A stretch of DNA of 64,000 bases from assembly GCA_964017045.1 (NCBI GenBank), contig OZ024796.1, positions 24,119,010-24,183,009 of the forward strand, read 5' to 3'. Of this stretch, positions 49,901-61,637 are shown in pieces (the first letter of the stretch is position 1; each line of letters opens with the position of its first letter). Origin of the DNA: Omphiscola glabra (lineage: Eukaryota; Mollusca; Gastropoda; Lymnaeidae). A program made the translations under genes and the position numbers. Under the pieces are notes generated by a model. The model did no database searches and was not told where the DNA came from. It saw only the letters and a program-made list of their open reading frames with translations.

Positions 49901-51028
49901 GGGGTGGGGGGTTTCTTTTCATTTGCTCTACTTAAATATCTTGTAATTTTTGTAGGGAATAAGCTACAATTTGCTTAAAGGTATTTCCTTTTTATCTTTT
50001 TAAAAAATATTTTTATCAGATTATAAATTGTTACTCACTCACCCAGCTATTTGTTAAAACTGAACCTAGAACTAAAAGCGTTTTTTTTTTTTTTTTTTTT
50101 TCCTTCTATTTATGGTGGGTTTTTTGTTTTGTTTCAGGTTACTACTTTGAAACAAAATTTACAGACACTGGAAAGGGAACTAACAAAAGCGAAAGAGAAA
50201 ATCTCACAGCAGGGGGCAATACTCCGATTTGCTGAACATGACAGAGAAAACACAAGGATTCAATTTAAGGAAGAGCTCGCAAAGGTTGGTGCAAGGCTTA
50301 ACAAACAAGAAAAAAAAAAAAAAGAAAGCAAACTTGGGAAGTATATTCTGGTGGTGTGGATCAGGTGGATCTGATATGTGAAATAGAACAAGTATTTCAT
50401 TTTTTATTTTTATAAAAATACGTAGAACTATAAGGAAGAGCATGCCTCACTTGGCAGGCAAGTGATTTCGTTTTGGTACTTCACAACGGTCGTGCATTAG
50501 ATATGGTTTTGAGATGCTTTTCAATCCATTGAAAACTGTAGTTGCATTTTTTTAAAAAAAATTTTTTTCCTTTAAAATCCATTTTGAACCCATTTTAAAT
50601 ACATTTATTACAACTGAACTTGAGTATATCAATTTTCTTTCAATTTACAAAGGAGAAACATAGTCTAAAAATAATTTTCATCTTAGTAATAGCAATTTAC
50701 TTAATCTCTGTGACAGAACTATTTTTTATTCATTGAATTGAGAAATTATAATCATCAGGTTTCCCTGACGATGCGCAACGAGATCGAGAAACTGCGAGAC
50801 GTGATGCGCCAACAGTGGGAGGAGATGAGAGAGCTCCGAGAACAAAACGAGAGCATGCGGAGTGACATCAAAGAGATCCGTGAACTACTCGTGGAGACGC
50901 ATCGCGCCGAGAAACATGTCGCGGACGCAAGTAAGCCAGAGGTGCATTCCAACTATCCTTACGGCCCAACTCTCCCAGCGTTGAGTAACAAGACCCGGAG
51001 GGTGGTGCTGACTAAGAAGAAAAGCTAA
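43991..51028 (+). CDS. Coiled-coil protein B, 327 aa (7 exons), paralogue of gene A
   Basis: The exons are 43991-44020, 44932-45069, 46056-46244, 47113-47227, 48750-48844, 50138-50284 and 50759-51028; they total 984 nt in frame. The start reads MASRDVTKLK. Then come a Ser/Ala/Thr-rich segment (residues 11-56) and a coiled coil (57 to about 280) with RRLVAQIETLRLKVEVD, KKLQEHIEELRKDV, LKQNLQTLERELTKAKEKIS and MRQQWEEMRELREQNESM. A short basic tail, RVVLTKKKS, closes the protein. It matches gene A in exon order and motifs but lacks A's long low-complexity tail. The exon 4 acceptor is placed at CGACAG|ACT because it alone keeps phase; upstream AG choices break it. The first exon is small and an upstream non-coding exon is possible. 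Function is unknown. Confidence 0.82.
44370..44575. repeat. 28-bp tandem repeat, about 7 copies
   Basis: The unit is TTTAATAAGCATGCCACTAC then AGACAGTC, in intron 1 of coiled-coil gene B. Confidence 0.9.
44680..44765. repeat. 12-bp tandem repeat, about 7 copies
   Basis: The unit is GAGTGCTACATA with small changes, in intron 1 of coiled-coil gene B. Confidence 0.85.
45300..45560 (-). mobile_element. LINE C-terminal fragment (cysteine/histidine motif after RNase H)
   Basis: The minus strand reads MRTEHCPIGTYFCRLDSNRD then PTCRHCSLAPETLAHLLAEC, the C-terminal motif following RNase H in many LINE ORF2 proteins. It lies in intron 2 of coiled-coil gene B, opposite strand. It is GC-richer than its surroundings. 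Confidence 0.7.
46644..46955. repeat. 13-bp minisatellite, about 24 copies
   Basis: The unit is GTCGTACCTGGGT, nearly invariant apart from GTC/GGC variants. As 13 is not a multiple of three and the unit has no stop in any phase, all frames are open on both strands. It lies in intron 3 of coiled-coil gene B. Confidence 0.95.
47708..48419 (-). mobile_element. hAT element remnant, 712 bp, with a BED zinc-finger frame
   Basis: The ends are CAGGGGTGGCCAGACCTG and GGTTTGGCCACCGTTG. The flanks GTATATAA (47700-47707) and GTGTATAA (48420-48427) match 7 of 8. Internally, 47842-48099 on the minus strand encodes the start of a transposase. It lies in intron 4 of coiled-coil gene B. Confidence 0.8.
47842..48099 (-). 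pseudogene. hAT transposase N-terminal fragment (BED-type zinc finger), 85 aa
   Basis: The frame starts MATSCRKRKYKEENRSFLPE; a zinc-finger segment follows, GRPICLICQTPLANYK then ASNLKRHYEKSH, with C-x2-C and H-x4-H spacing. This matches the N-terminal BED-like finger of hAT transposases (ZMYM/GTF2IRD2-like). The catalytic domain is absent, so it is a truncated remnant. Confidence 0.75.
48977..49060. mobile_element. hAT-like left-end fragment
   Basis: CAGCGGTTCTCAAACTTTCC resembles hAT terminal repeats, but no matching right end or target duplication was found. Confidence 0.4.
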
Positions 51029-54000
51029 CCACGGCTAATTCACAGATTTTTTCCTCTACAAAATTGACATCAAAATCAGGTGGTGGAGTTGGAGGTTTGA
51101 ATGAAAGGTTCACACCTCAAATAACTCCCAAAGTCCAGAAGGAGACAAAAGTGAAACGAAAAATAATCTCGCCTTTTGCCCCTCTCCCCCCCCCCCCCCC
51201 CCCCCCCAACATGCCAAAATATCATTGAGCTACTACTTAGAAAGAAGAGGTGGCTGGAATTTAGACTTCGTAATCTCATACTAAAAAATAGTGCACTAAC
51301 GCCACCGACACACCTGCGGTCTGCTTAGTGGTATTGGATTATAAACTTTGTACACCCATACCTCGCTTTACGGCCTAGATACGTTCCGGAAAAGTTGACC
51401 GTAAAGCGAAAAGCCGTATAATGAATCAATAATTTTGATATAAACCCATACAAATTTAATTGGATCTGTTCCAATTTTTGTTTAAAATAATATAGTCGTT
51501 AGTTCATAAATCATTTTATTCTTTTCATTTCCTATAAAAATAAAAGTACAAAACATTGTAATAGTAAACAGAAATTTAAAAAAAATAAACATATAAATTA
51601 AAAAACCAAAGAAATCATATGCACATATTTATACATAAAATAAAATTCACCAATTAATCCAAACAAACAAAACAGAAACAAACACGTCAACTTACTGAGT
51701 CACAGGATATGAATAAGGTGGGATAGCACAGGAAATTAGGCAGACTTCTAAAGCAGAGCCGTCTAATGTGAGAAGCTGAAACTAAAGAGAGGATATCTAT
51801 TGGCCGTATAATGAAACATCGTGGGCCGTAAACCGAAAAAGTGCCATATTTTAAAGTTGGCCGTAAAGCGAAATGCCGTATAAAGAGCGGCCGTATAGCG
51901 AGGTATAGGTGTATTGAATTATTATAATGTTACTGGCGTCCAAACAATAACTTAACGTATTCACATTATAATCTAAATGAGTTGTGTAAAAGTAGTCGTG
52001 TTGTAGTCGTAGTCATGCGGTAGTTGTTTGGTAGTCGTGGTCGTGCGGTAGTTGTGTGGTAGTCGTGTAGAAATCTGCATCTTTGCAAGAGCCGTGTGTC
52101 TGTGTTTGTGTGTGCGTTCGTGCGTATGTGTATGTGTTCTCCCGACGAGTTCTCGTCATCCTGTCAGATTGCAAGAATCTATGTCAAACGCCACACTTAA
52201 CATTATGTGTGTGCCCCTAGTAAAATGACCTGACCACAAAAAAAAAGTTTAGCGCCCAACCATTGTCACCCCCAGGCCGGTACAAGGAACAAGGGTGTAT
52301 TCGTATGAATATTTCTTTTTCTGTTTATATTTTATTATACTAATCTTATATTTTGGCAAGACCGTGAATTCATGATTGAACAGTTCAACAATTAATTGTG
52401 TAATAGAAGGATCTTGAATCAACAGTTACATCACTCAATGCATTCCTTGGACTCGATCCCGTGTAAATAAAAAGTAATACAACTGATTATAAATTGACAA
52501 TCATTATGCAGAGAGAGGAAGAAGAGAGAGAGAGGTGACATGAAGTGAAATATGGGGAGGTGGGGAATGAGAGAAATAATGTTTATAAAAATGTATTTAA
52601 AACTTAAAAGCTATATAATAAAAATTAATTTCACACCAATCATGTTGTTATTTCTGTAGTTTAGGTCATGAAGCAGGAAGAAGGGTCTTTGAAATATGCA
52701 AAATTTAATGAATCTTTTTTTTTAAATGTAGCGCTATCGAGTAAGTTTTATTTAATTGTAAAAACAAGGATATTTTTATAAATAATTTCTCCTTGAGCAT
52801 TCAACACATTTTTTTAAAAAATACAGACCATTTCGACTGATATCGAGTAGTGAGCAGACATTCAGTTAAAATATATTTTACGTGTGTACGAAATCAAAAC
52901 ACCTTCTGCCAATGAAAATTGTTAGTATAATGCAGGGTTAAAAAAAGGGGGGGGGGGGATTTAGTCCTAACTCCAAAATATATTTGTTTACGCCCTACAA
53001 TACCACCGAGATTTGAAAGAGAAGAATAAAACTTATTTTAAATGCCTCATTGTTTATTTCGGCAGCGTGCTGCAAATAAAACAGCAACAGTTATAGAAAA
53101 ATATAATCGCCCAAGTATTTGTGTATTTCTACACTATTAAAAAAATAATTCTTTTGAAATTTTTAACAACCCGCTAGGTAGATTAGTCAAAAATTTAACC
53201 ACCAATATTTTTACACGGAAATACAATTAATGTTCTAAAAGTGCCAAGATAACAATTCTCGAAATGTTATGTCGTAAGACTAAAACAAAATGACATTTAC
53301 AAAGAATCTTTAGTAATAGTAACCACATGTTGGGTGCGTCTCTCCTCTACTACACTTGACAGATGCAGTGTCGTCAGGACAAGAACAAACAAAACAAACA
53401 AATAAACAAAACAAACAAAGAAACAAAAGAAATAAAAAAAAAAAAAAAGTTCCTTTCGTAACTAAGAATGCGCTTTTTATACAAATTTATTTGTGTCCAT
53501 TGAGTCCTCATTAACCGCCAAAATTTCTACCCCACCCCCCGACACACACAATTGGATTATGTTATCCCGGTCTCCCCGACCACTGGTGCAATGCCCACAT
53601 GAATAGGTCACATTGATGGCTCAACTACAATCAACATTCTTTGTATTAATATATCAGATGAATTAAACGAAAAGAGGAGATATTTTTTTTAAAAGTTTTT
53701 ATTTAAATAAATTATAAATGAATAAAAATAATTTATTTTTAAATTACAGTGTCGATTTATTCTTAGATTATATTTTCCATTCAATTTTTTTTTTCGTGGG
53801 TAGCAATGACTTGCAATACATTATATTTACAGCCAATGTGATACATTTATAATTCCCACGGTACAGTAAAACAAAGCTAGACACACTTTATCCGATTTGA
53901 TAAAATATTTGAATACATCTGAATATTTATAGGTATGGATATTTTGATTACGCGTACTTATAATTTATGATATTGACTGGACATTGATTTAACAGTGAAG

Positions 54001-54122
54001 CTTTTTGTTATATACAAACGATCATGGGAATTTTTTTTTTTTCAATAGACTTCAGGCATTAAAGTCTCTTTTAAGAATCTGAATTTAAATTAATTTCAGG
54101 CGAGCGCATGAGTAACAGAGGT
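51029..54122. other. Convergent intergenic stretch between coiled-coil gene B and the PhyH gene
   Basis: It holds 3' UTR sequence of both genes, a pogo/Tigger-type MITE (51353-51910), C and G runs and AT-rich DNA. No further coding exon is supported. Confidence 0.6.
51353..51910. mobile_element. Tc1/mariner-pogo-type MITE, 558 bp
   Basis: The left end CACCCATACCTCGCTTTACG and the reverse complement of the right end, CACCTATACCTCGCTATACG, match at 18 of 20. TA flanks both ends. GCCGTAAAGCGAAA-type blocks repeat near both ends. No transposase is seen. Confidence 0.8.
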
Positions 54123-57100
54123 TCAACTTCTCCATGTAAACCATTCGGGAGAATGGTCCTCAAAATTTGGGGGATCGTTGACCCCACAGGCCAGGACGGT
54201 GGCCGGAAATGACCTCGGCCTGTTAGGGTCGACGATGGGCGTGGCGGTGGTGGACACGTAGCGGATGACGTAGCCACAGCGGCGGCGGTTGGAACGGTTG
54301 GTGCCGCTGCCGTGGACGAGATGGCCGTGGTGCAGGGACATCTGGCCGGCCTTGAGTGGACAGGGCACGGCCTTGGTGGCGTCGTAGAGGTGGTCGGGGA
54401 TGGCCTGGTTGGAGGACAGCAGGTTGCCTTCCTTGATCTCTGACACGTGGTCGAGAATGCCGCTCTTGTGCGTGCCTGGTGAGCAAGAGTATGTTGATGT
54501 CGTGTATTACAGCGACTGTTACAAGATCCGGACTAAGAACGTCACGTGATAACATTAATAAAAAATGGGCCGGCTTCAAATAAAAATAACAGATGGCTTA
54601 TCGTTACAAGAACAAATGACTTGCTCAATTGCTGCTATTTTGCGACAATATTTCATGGGCACTTCACGATTTACAGTATAATGATAATATGACCTCTTTT
54701 GATGTTTCAGAAATGATTATATCAGTGCTTCCCATTAGTCTTTTAGGGTTTAGGGCTGAGAGGGACTGATAATCCGTGAAGTAGATTAAATAAACAAATA
54801 GTAAATTAATCAATTTTAATGTGCCGACTTTAATGCACATAAAAGTATAAGATACTTTTCCATCTCAAAATTTGTTTTAAAAAATTAAATGTATAATTTC
54901 TTCAGCGAATCACCGCAAAGCAGTGCTAACAATGAAATACTCTTTTTCTTTTCTCCGAAATTTTGATTTTTATAAAAAAGCTAATGTGCGAAATATTTTC
55001 GAATTTCGTTCTAAATGCCGGGTTTACTATTTGAACGACATAAAACGGGAATTTCAGTTGTTTTTTTTCTTTAACCCCAAATAGTTGTTACAAACATACA
55101 ATCTCAAACTAGAATTTGAACTAAAGAGTAAAATTTTAAAATATTAAAACTGACTGGAAAAAAAAAATATGCTACAATCTAAAAATAAAAATTGTATAAT
55201 GTGCAGCCGCGTTACCTACCTGGTATGACGAACATGCAAGCGTTTTCGACATCAGCATCGTCGATGGCTAGCCACACGCTGACCACAGCACCTTCAACAC
55301 CCCAGTACCTGGACATTGGAGAAACACAAATCTATGTACTTTTATATTACAATGGACGCACGAAAATTATGAAGAGAGATATTCTTTGGCTAAAAATTAC
55401 CAATAACTGCCACTTTTTTTTTTTGGTGGGGGGGGGTTAAACTACTAATTTTTATTTATGAATTCCTAATTTCAGTTTGCAAACCTTGAATATTGCAATG
55501 AGTTAGGATAATAAGGATAATAATTATGGTGGTAGGAGAATGTTGCATGGCGCGTTGAAGTCGTCGCTTGACATGTCTTTTATGCCGCCATCTTGCTTGC
55601 GGTCTTGGTTCGTAAGTTACGTTTCAGATATTTCATAATCGGTAAATTGAGAGCCCACCACATTTTTGAAAGGTTAAAAAGGGTAATTTTGGCTAAGCTG
55701 AAAATCAAATTTCAGCCCTGTAGCATTCAGCGAACCAGAGATCAGTGGAATGTTATTGAAGAATCCGATTTTGTGTATCCCTTATATGAGTAGTATATAA
55801 AATGAAAGTGCTGGGGTGAGGAGGGGGGGGGGGGGCAAAAAAAACAGAATAAAAAACTCATTGAAGGAGACCAAAAATATTTAAGAGTTTGATCTTCACC
55901 TGACGTCCTGGTGCCAGGCAACAAAGGCTTCTTTTTCCTCATCTGGACCCACTGGATACTTGCAGATAAAACGTGAATCTAGCAGGATTAGGTTTGGTCC
56001 CAGGATAGCCTGGGGATTATTTGAAAACATGAATTTGGTGATATCCCTATCCCACATCTGGGTAAAACTGTTTACATTTATATTGTAATGGTCGGGGTGG
56101 AGGTAGAGGTCCGGAGAAATACCTCGAGGAAAGAGGGATATTCTTTCTCCATTAAAGTTTTCGTTATACAATGTTACGTTTGTCTATGAAATTAAAATGC
56201 GACAACAAAACATAATATACTTTATAACAAGTGTTTAAAATATGTTTACTGTTGCAAGGTGTTTAGAGGGGAAATAAAGTCTTTTTTAAAGAAAAATTGA
56301 CCGAGATATTTTTATTCAAAGGAGCATGAGGGAAGCCAACATAGAAATCAACAAATGGGAGATCATTGCCGAACAACGTTCCAGCTGGCGAACAGCAATG
56401 TACGAAGGAGTCAAAAAGGCAGAAGATGTGCGAAACGAAGCCCTTGCAACAAAAAGAACAGCACGGAAAGTCAAATCTAACCAGGAGTCAATATTCTCCT
56501 GCGACAAATGCAGTCGAGATTGTCACTCCAGGATTCGCCTAATGAGCCACTCGTCGAAGTGTAGGACTACATAGCTACTCCATCGTCTCGCGAAGACGGA
56601 AGGGTGCCTTATATGCTGTATAAGATGCGATATTAAATGGCATATGTGATCAGTTCGTATGAATTAAAATTATGATTTTTTTATAACTGCTGTTTTGAGG
56701 TTAGAGGTCAACAAAACGATTTCAGTTCAAGGCCCCATAAAATTGAATTTAGTTGCTACTTTTTTTTTTTTTACATTTTCATTTTAAAAATGTGTCATGT
56801 AGGCTATAACTATTTATAGAGCTTACCTTGAGTGGACGTAACATATTGGGATGAGTGGTCAGTCTAAGCACCCATTCGTCGGTCAAGTGTTTGTTGTGTA
56901 GCGAGTACGTTGCATTCTCTTGACCTAAAGTTTAATTTGAGATTTTTTTTTTAAACTGTACACCGGAAGTTTTTTTTGTTGTTGTTGTTTTTTTTTTTTA
57001 TGAAATACCTTTAACATGATTATTTTTCTTAGTGAGATGATATAGCTGCTCCTGCTATCGTCCACGTCTCAAAAAGTAACTTATAAATAGTACAAGATAG

Positions 57101-57908
57101 CATCAGGATTAAAACCTCAACCTTACTGGATGACACAGCGTGCTGTCAAAGCCCGCATAGGAATGTTAAATAGTCGCCAATGAGTGTACAACAAAGGAGA
57201 CTGGTCCATTTTGTTTATCACTCAAAATTTAGATTTTACTTCCTGTGTTGCTTTCGTCTGTCTTCTTATCGTAGGTTTCTTTTCTTCTTCTCTGTTGTTG
57301 ATTGAAAGACAACGTAAAAAGCAATTAAGCTGATTTACTGCAAGACACGTGGAAGTAATCTCGAGATTTCTGAGAGATGAGCAAGGACAACGAAGAGTAA
57401 CATATGGGAATAAAACAGATGTAGTGCGGTGCAGGTTTATTGCATGTTAACGCGTAGTGTTCTTATTTAATAACAGTATTTTGATATGGGACGCGGTGGT
57501 GAAAAGGGAAGGAAAAAGACAGTCAAATTTGGGAAAGTGGAAGGACTGGGCCAAAATGGGGGAAAGTGGAAGGACTGGGCCAAAATGGGAAAGTGGAAGG
57601 ACTGGGCCAATATGGGGAAGGTGGAAGGACTGGGTCAAAATGGGGAAAGTGGAAGGACTGGATCAAAATGGGGAAAGTGGAAGGATTCGATAAAAATTTG
57701 GAAAGTGGTAGGACAGGGTCAAAATGGGGAAAGTGGAAGGAAAATGACTGGGTCAAAAGTTGCCCCCTCCCCGACACTCACCTATTTCCGATTGGACCTT
57801 GTCAAAGTTCGCCCTTACTTCCAGCACCTCCTTGTCGTCCAAGACATCGAGACCTGAGACGTAGCCATTGACGTCGAAGTACTCCGGCAGGTTGTCCTTG
57901 GCGGCCAT
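54123..57908 (-). CDS. PhyH-family Fe(II)/2-oxoglutarate dioxygenase, 316 aa, 5 exons
   Basis: The exons are 57782-57908, 56827-56924, 55900-56183, 55220-55308 and 54123-54475; they total 951 nt in frame. The start is MAAKDNLPEYFDVNGYVSGL, in an exon with an acceptor just upstream (57930-57937), so a 5' non-coding exon is likely. The iron ligands are visible: H166 and D168 in AFVAWHQDVRYW, and the distal histidine H254 in GHLVHGSGTNRS, with arginines 263-265 after it as candidates for 2-oxoglutarate binding. The segment VVSVWLAIDDADVENACMFV is typical of PhyH proteins. Its length suits the family. The substrate is unknown: phytanoyl-CoA, other lipids or small metabolites are possible. There is no evident peroxisomal targeting signal at the C terminus (WFTWRS). 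Confidence 0.9.
56316..56640 (+). mobile_element. LINE ORF2 C-terminal end with CCHH/CCHC-type zinc motif
   Basis: The frame ending at 56574 reads INKWEIIAEQRSSWRTAMYE then FSCDKCSRDCHSRIRLMSHS and SKC. The C-x2-C...H-x4-C finger after an Arg/Lys-rich stretch is the usual C terminus of several LINE clades. It lies in intron 2 of the PhyH gene on the opposite strand. A decayed relative is at 6030-6480. Confidence 0.8.
57523..57760. repeat. Tandem repeat of about 28 bp, about 9 copies
   Basis: The unit is GGAAAGTGGAAGGACTGGGT then CAAAATGG, with length changes. It lies in intron 1 of the PhyH gene, ending about 20 bp from exon 1. The long open frames here are repeat products. Confidence 0.9.
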
Positions 57909-57935
57909 CTCAAGAGGACTGAGCACTGAAAGCAA

Positions 57936-60040
57936 TGCGTGTTCTAAAGTTAGTCACAGTTTTCATACTCTAAAATACCGTAATATGCGCGCGCTCCTTG
58001 TGATTTTTAAGTCCCATCCGGCTTTACCCATTGACCAGCCAGTGATTTTTTTAAAAATAGAAATAGTTTCAAGGAGCCTTGAAATCTGTAATGCGTTGAT
58101 GAACATCTTACAATCAGTTGATAACAAATGGGAAAGCGTGGAACTTCGTACCGCCTTCTCGTTTCATTTAGCAAATTTTATTATTTATTTTCTGGCTGCA
58201 TTATTGATAAAACAGATAAATTATAATAGCGTAATACCGATGTCTGTCGTAGCCGGTCGGAAAAGGGACGAGGACGTTCCCCCCCCCCCCTTTTCCGTTA
58301 GACAAACGCAAAATGAATCAATAAAAGATACATACAATAAATTATTAAAAATATAAAATTTTAAGAAAATTTCAAAAGTTAAAATAACAATAACCAAAAA
58401 AATACAATTTTAAAAAAATATTTTTTTTTTGCTCCCTACTGGCAACAATATTTGTTAATTAATTGACTGGTGAATACGATCTGAGGATCTAATCAGCTTT
58501 TAATGAAGGTAGTAACCACCCTTTTTTGTTTTCGACCGCTTTTTTGAAAAATTGACAAACGAATCCTGTGTCACTGTTTTCATTGTTTCATTTCGTTACT
58601 CCGGTATAAAATATAGTCTCACATACAGAAATATAGTCGATTACTTTGACATCAATGTGACTTATGAGTCCTCTCATTCGTTTTCCACTAGCAACCCCCC
58701 CCCCCCCCCACACACCTTTTTTTTCCCCTCTCTAGAAATATATTTTATCTTGCCTCACACAAGTCAGCAAACACAAATTAATCTGACGCACCACAAATAT
58801 ATATATATATATCTGAGGCAAGATAATATATATAATATATATATATATACTTTACTTAAGCCTCTTTATAGAATTCAGGTTAATTCATTAAGTGTTACCG
58901 CTTCAGCAAAAAGTATTGCAAAAAAACAAAGCAGAGAGGATTCAGTCCGTGTGACTGCATGTTGTTCTTATATACCAGCTAAACACATCCGCCTAAACGT
59001 ATCACTCTGTTTACTGTTGTCATACTCTAAAAATAACACTGGAGTCACGTGCAATGGACGTTTTCTAGGAAAATCCCTGAAATGTGAGGTTATTCGATTA
59101 TTTAAAAAAAAATTCCCTACAAATTTATCAAAATCCTGGATGTATTAGTTTTTTTTTTTTTTTTTAAAGTTTAAGTGGTGAGGCCAAGTCAGGTCTTGAT
59201 ATGAACAGACAAGAATGAATTCACTCGGAGTCATGTGACCTGTGTGCGTCATGGTGTATACATTTATATGCTGAAATCATACATGGCAGAAATCTATTCG
59301 TGGGCGAAGTCATGTTCGAAAGATGAGGTAGGCCTCATGCATTACCCGGAGTCATACAGCGTGTTGTCTTCTGAAAGTAACTTCTAAAATGCACTACCGC
59401 TTTTTATAGAATCTGAACATTACACTCACTCCTAAAGCATCTCGGCTTAAAGTTGCCTGATGTTTGGAGCGTTTTCCGATTATTATTTTTTCTGATAATT
59501 TTTTTTCAATAAAGATATCTGAGACAGATAACCATGTATTATCGAAGATAATATGATACTGGTGTTTTATTAAAGAGAAGAAAAATTAAAGAACGCCAAA
59601 AAACAAAGTTTTTCGTTTAAATACTTTATATGCATTTTTTAAATATTATTTAACATTAATATTCTCATGTCCCACATGTTTTTACACAGGATGTATTTCA
59701 GCAACTATTTCTGAAAAAAAAAATATTACGCAGCAAATGCGAAGAATATAATCTAGCGCAGTTATCGGGAATTTTATTTCGTGCAATTAATTTAGTGACA
59801 TCATATTTCCCATTGAACTTCCCCCTTGAACTTCCCCTTGAAAAACAGGAAAAACTTTAAAATGTGATAGAATGTGTTGTAACCGGCATCGAGTCATATC
59901 AGCCGTCCGAGGATTTTCCCCTAAGCACACGAACAAAAAAGAAGTTAACATAAAGAATTTGAAAAGGACACAAACATTTGGTTAATAAATCATGTTTTCC
60001 TCGTGTACCTCACGTCCTGTATTTGATGTGTATTCTTTGG
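57936..60040. other. Stretch upstream of the PhyH gene without recognised genes
   Basis: AT-rich DNA with an AT microsatellite at about 58797-58850 and several homopolymer runs. The open frames at 57868-58356 and 58552-59148 lack similarity to anything I recognise. The PhyH promoter or 5' UTR exon should lie here or further right. Confidence 0.5.
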
Positions 60041-60047
60041 TTTATGG

Positions 60048-60255
60048 CAGTAGTCGGCAAACCCATTGGTCAAACGAGCCGAAAATCAGCAGCAGGACGA
60101 TTAACTTTAAACAAAAATTGAAAGCCAAATTTCTTTTCAAGACCCTGTCAGTGTCAAGAACCATGTTTTTCGAGGCCAAAAATCGATTTGTGGCCGACTG
60201 CTCGGGTTAATAAAGAGCCGCATGCGGCTCGCGGGACGCGAGTTGCCGACTACTG
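60048..60255. mobile_element. hAT-type MITE, 208 bp
   Basis: The ends CAGTAGTCGGCAAAC and GTTGCCGACTACTG form a near-perfect inverted repeat. The flanks GTTTATGG and GATTATGG match 7 of 8. Confidence 0.85.
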
Positions 60256-60375
60256 GATTATGGTGTTCACTGGTGGGGGGGGGGGGGTGCGCGGCAAGGT
60301 TAAGAAACACCTCGGACTCCACTTTTTATATCTTAACTGTAAACTGTGTTGAAGTGGGTCATGGATGGTCTAAAC

Positions 60376-60585
60376 CAGGGGTCTCCAAACTACGGCCCTC
60401 GGGCTGGATCCGGCCCGCGAGGCCAGTTCAACCGGCCCGCCGACGGTACTTGAAAAATTTCGTTCTGGCTTGAAATTATTGTACGTAATCATTATCCGGG
60501 CCGCGCTCGTCATTTGTTGTTTTTTTTTGTTTTTTTTTTTTTGTTTGTTATCCGGCCCGCCGTGAAAAAAGTTTGGAGACCCCTG
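60376..60585. mobile_element. hAT-type MITE, 210 bp, with perfect target duplication
   Basis: The ends CAGGGGTCTCCAAACTACGG and GTTTGGAGACCCCTG form a 14-15 bp inverted repeat. A perfect 8-bp duplication, GTCTAAAC, lies at 60368-60375 and 60586-60593. GGCCCGC blocks recur inside. Confidence 0.9.
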
Positions 60586-61298
60586 GTCTAAACAATCGAG
60601 CGCCTGCTTGTGGCTTTTCTTATCACTCAAATAATTCTATTATATATTTTTAACATTCTTGACGTCATGTGTTGTGATCAGTCGTGAAGTTGAATATCCT
60701 ATGCAAGAGTCAGGCTATTTTTCGACTCCAATCTTAGTTAGTTAGTCCGGGAAATATGTAAACGTAACAAAACAAAAATTGTTATTCCTATAATCTAATT
60801 TGAAAAAAAAAATGGTTTGATAATTGATATTTTATAGTATGAGATTAATTGTCGTTATCGGATTAAAGAAAAACCTTTTTTTTTCCTCCGACTCAACGGT
60901 CGTATTTCATTTTGTTAAAATTGGATTCGAATACATAAAATCATCTTCTAGGATTTACAAAGTGAACATTTATAAAAACAAAACAAATAAAAAACAGCAT
61001 AATAGCTTTTAACTAATAATAGTAGCTCTACTCGGGATTTTTTATTAGTTAAAATACAATATCCGCCACTATTATACTCATTAATTTTTTTGTACATGGG
61101 CGTAGGAAGACGGGACGGAGGGGGCAATGCGCCCATGATCGCTAATTTTGGATGCGGCATACACGTTTATAGCGCTTATGTTTAAAATGTATTGTGTACA
61201 TTTTGTGGTTTTGTCAATGACCGCCGGTGGTATAAGTTTGGATTTGGCACTTGCTTTGATCGCTAAGGTGAGAAAGATTGACTAACCACATGCAAATA

Positions 61299-61452
61299 AC
61301 CCCTTTGGGTCGTCGAACACAGGGGTCGCCTAAGACCATCGGAAAACACATATTTATGAAGTAGAAACGTAAACCGTTGTAAACTTGAGGGTCACCACAA
61401 CATGAGGAACTGTATTAAAGGGTCGCGGCATTAGGAAGGTTGAGAACCCCTG
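61299..61452. mobile_element. SPIN-family hAT MITE, copy 3 (one end lost)
   Basis: Carries ACAGGGGTCGCCTAAGACCA, TATGAAGTAGAAACG and GGGTCGCGGCATTAGGAAGG, ending GTTGAGAACCCCTG. The left terminal repeat is missing or too decayed to see. Confidence 0.85.
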
Positions 61453-61637
61453 ATCTTAGAGGAAAACGCTAAACTGGTATTGTTATCAGACATGGAGCTG
61501 TTTATTTTCATTCTTGTACTTTGCTGAAAACATTATTATTCTATTCACCATTATTATGAAACCATCTAACTAACATTAAAAAATATCGGCAGTTGTTTGG
61601 CGTGTTGAAGTTAATTTCCACCCTTTTAAATAGGTTA

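Noticed and set aside
57457..57871. Open frames with WKDWAKMGE-type repeats
   Set aside because: They are repeat-derived; the region is intron 1 of the PhyH gene on the other strand.
58552..59148. 198-codon plus-strand open frame
   Set aside because: Composition follows homopolymers and an AT microsatellite; no motif or splice context supports it.
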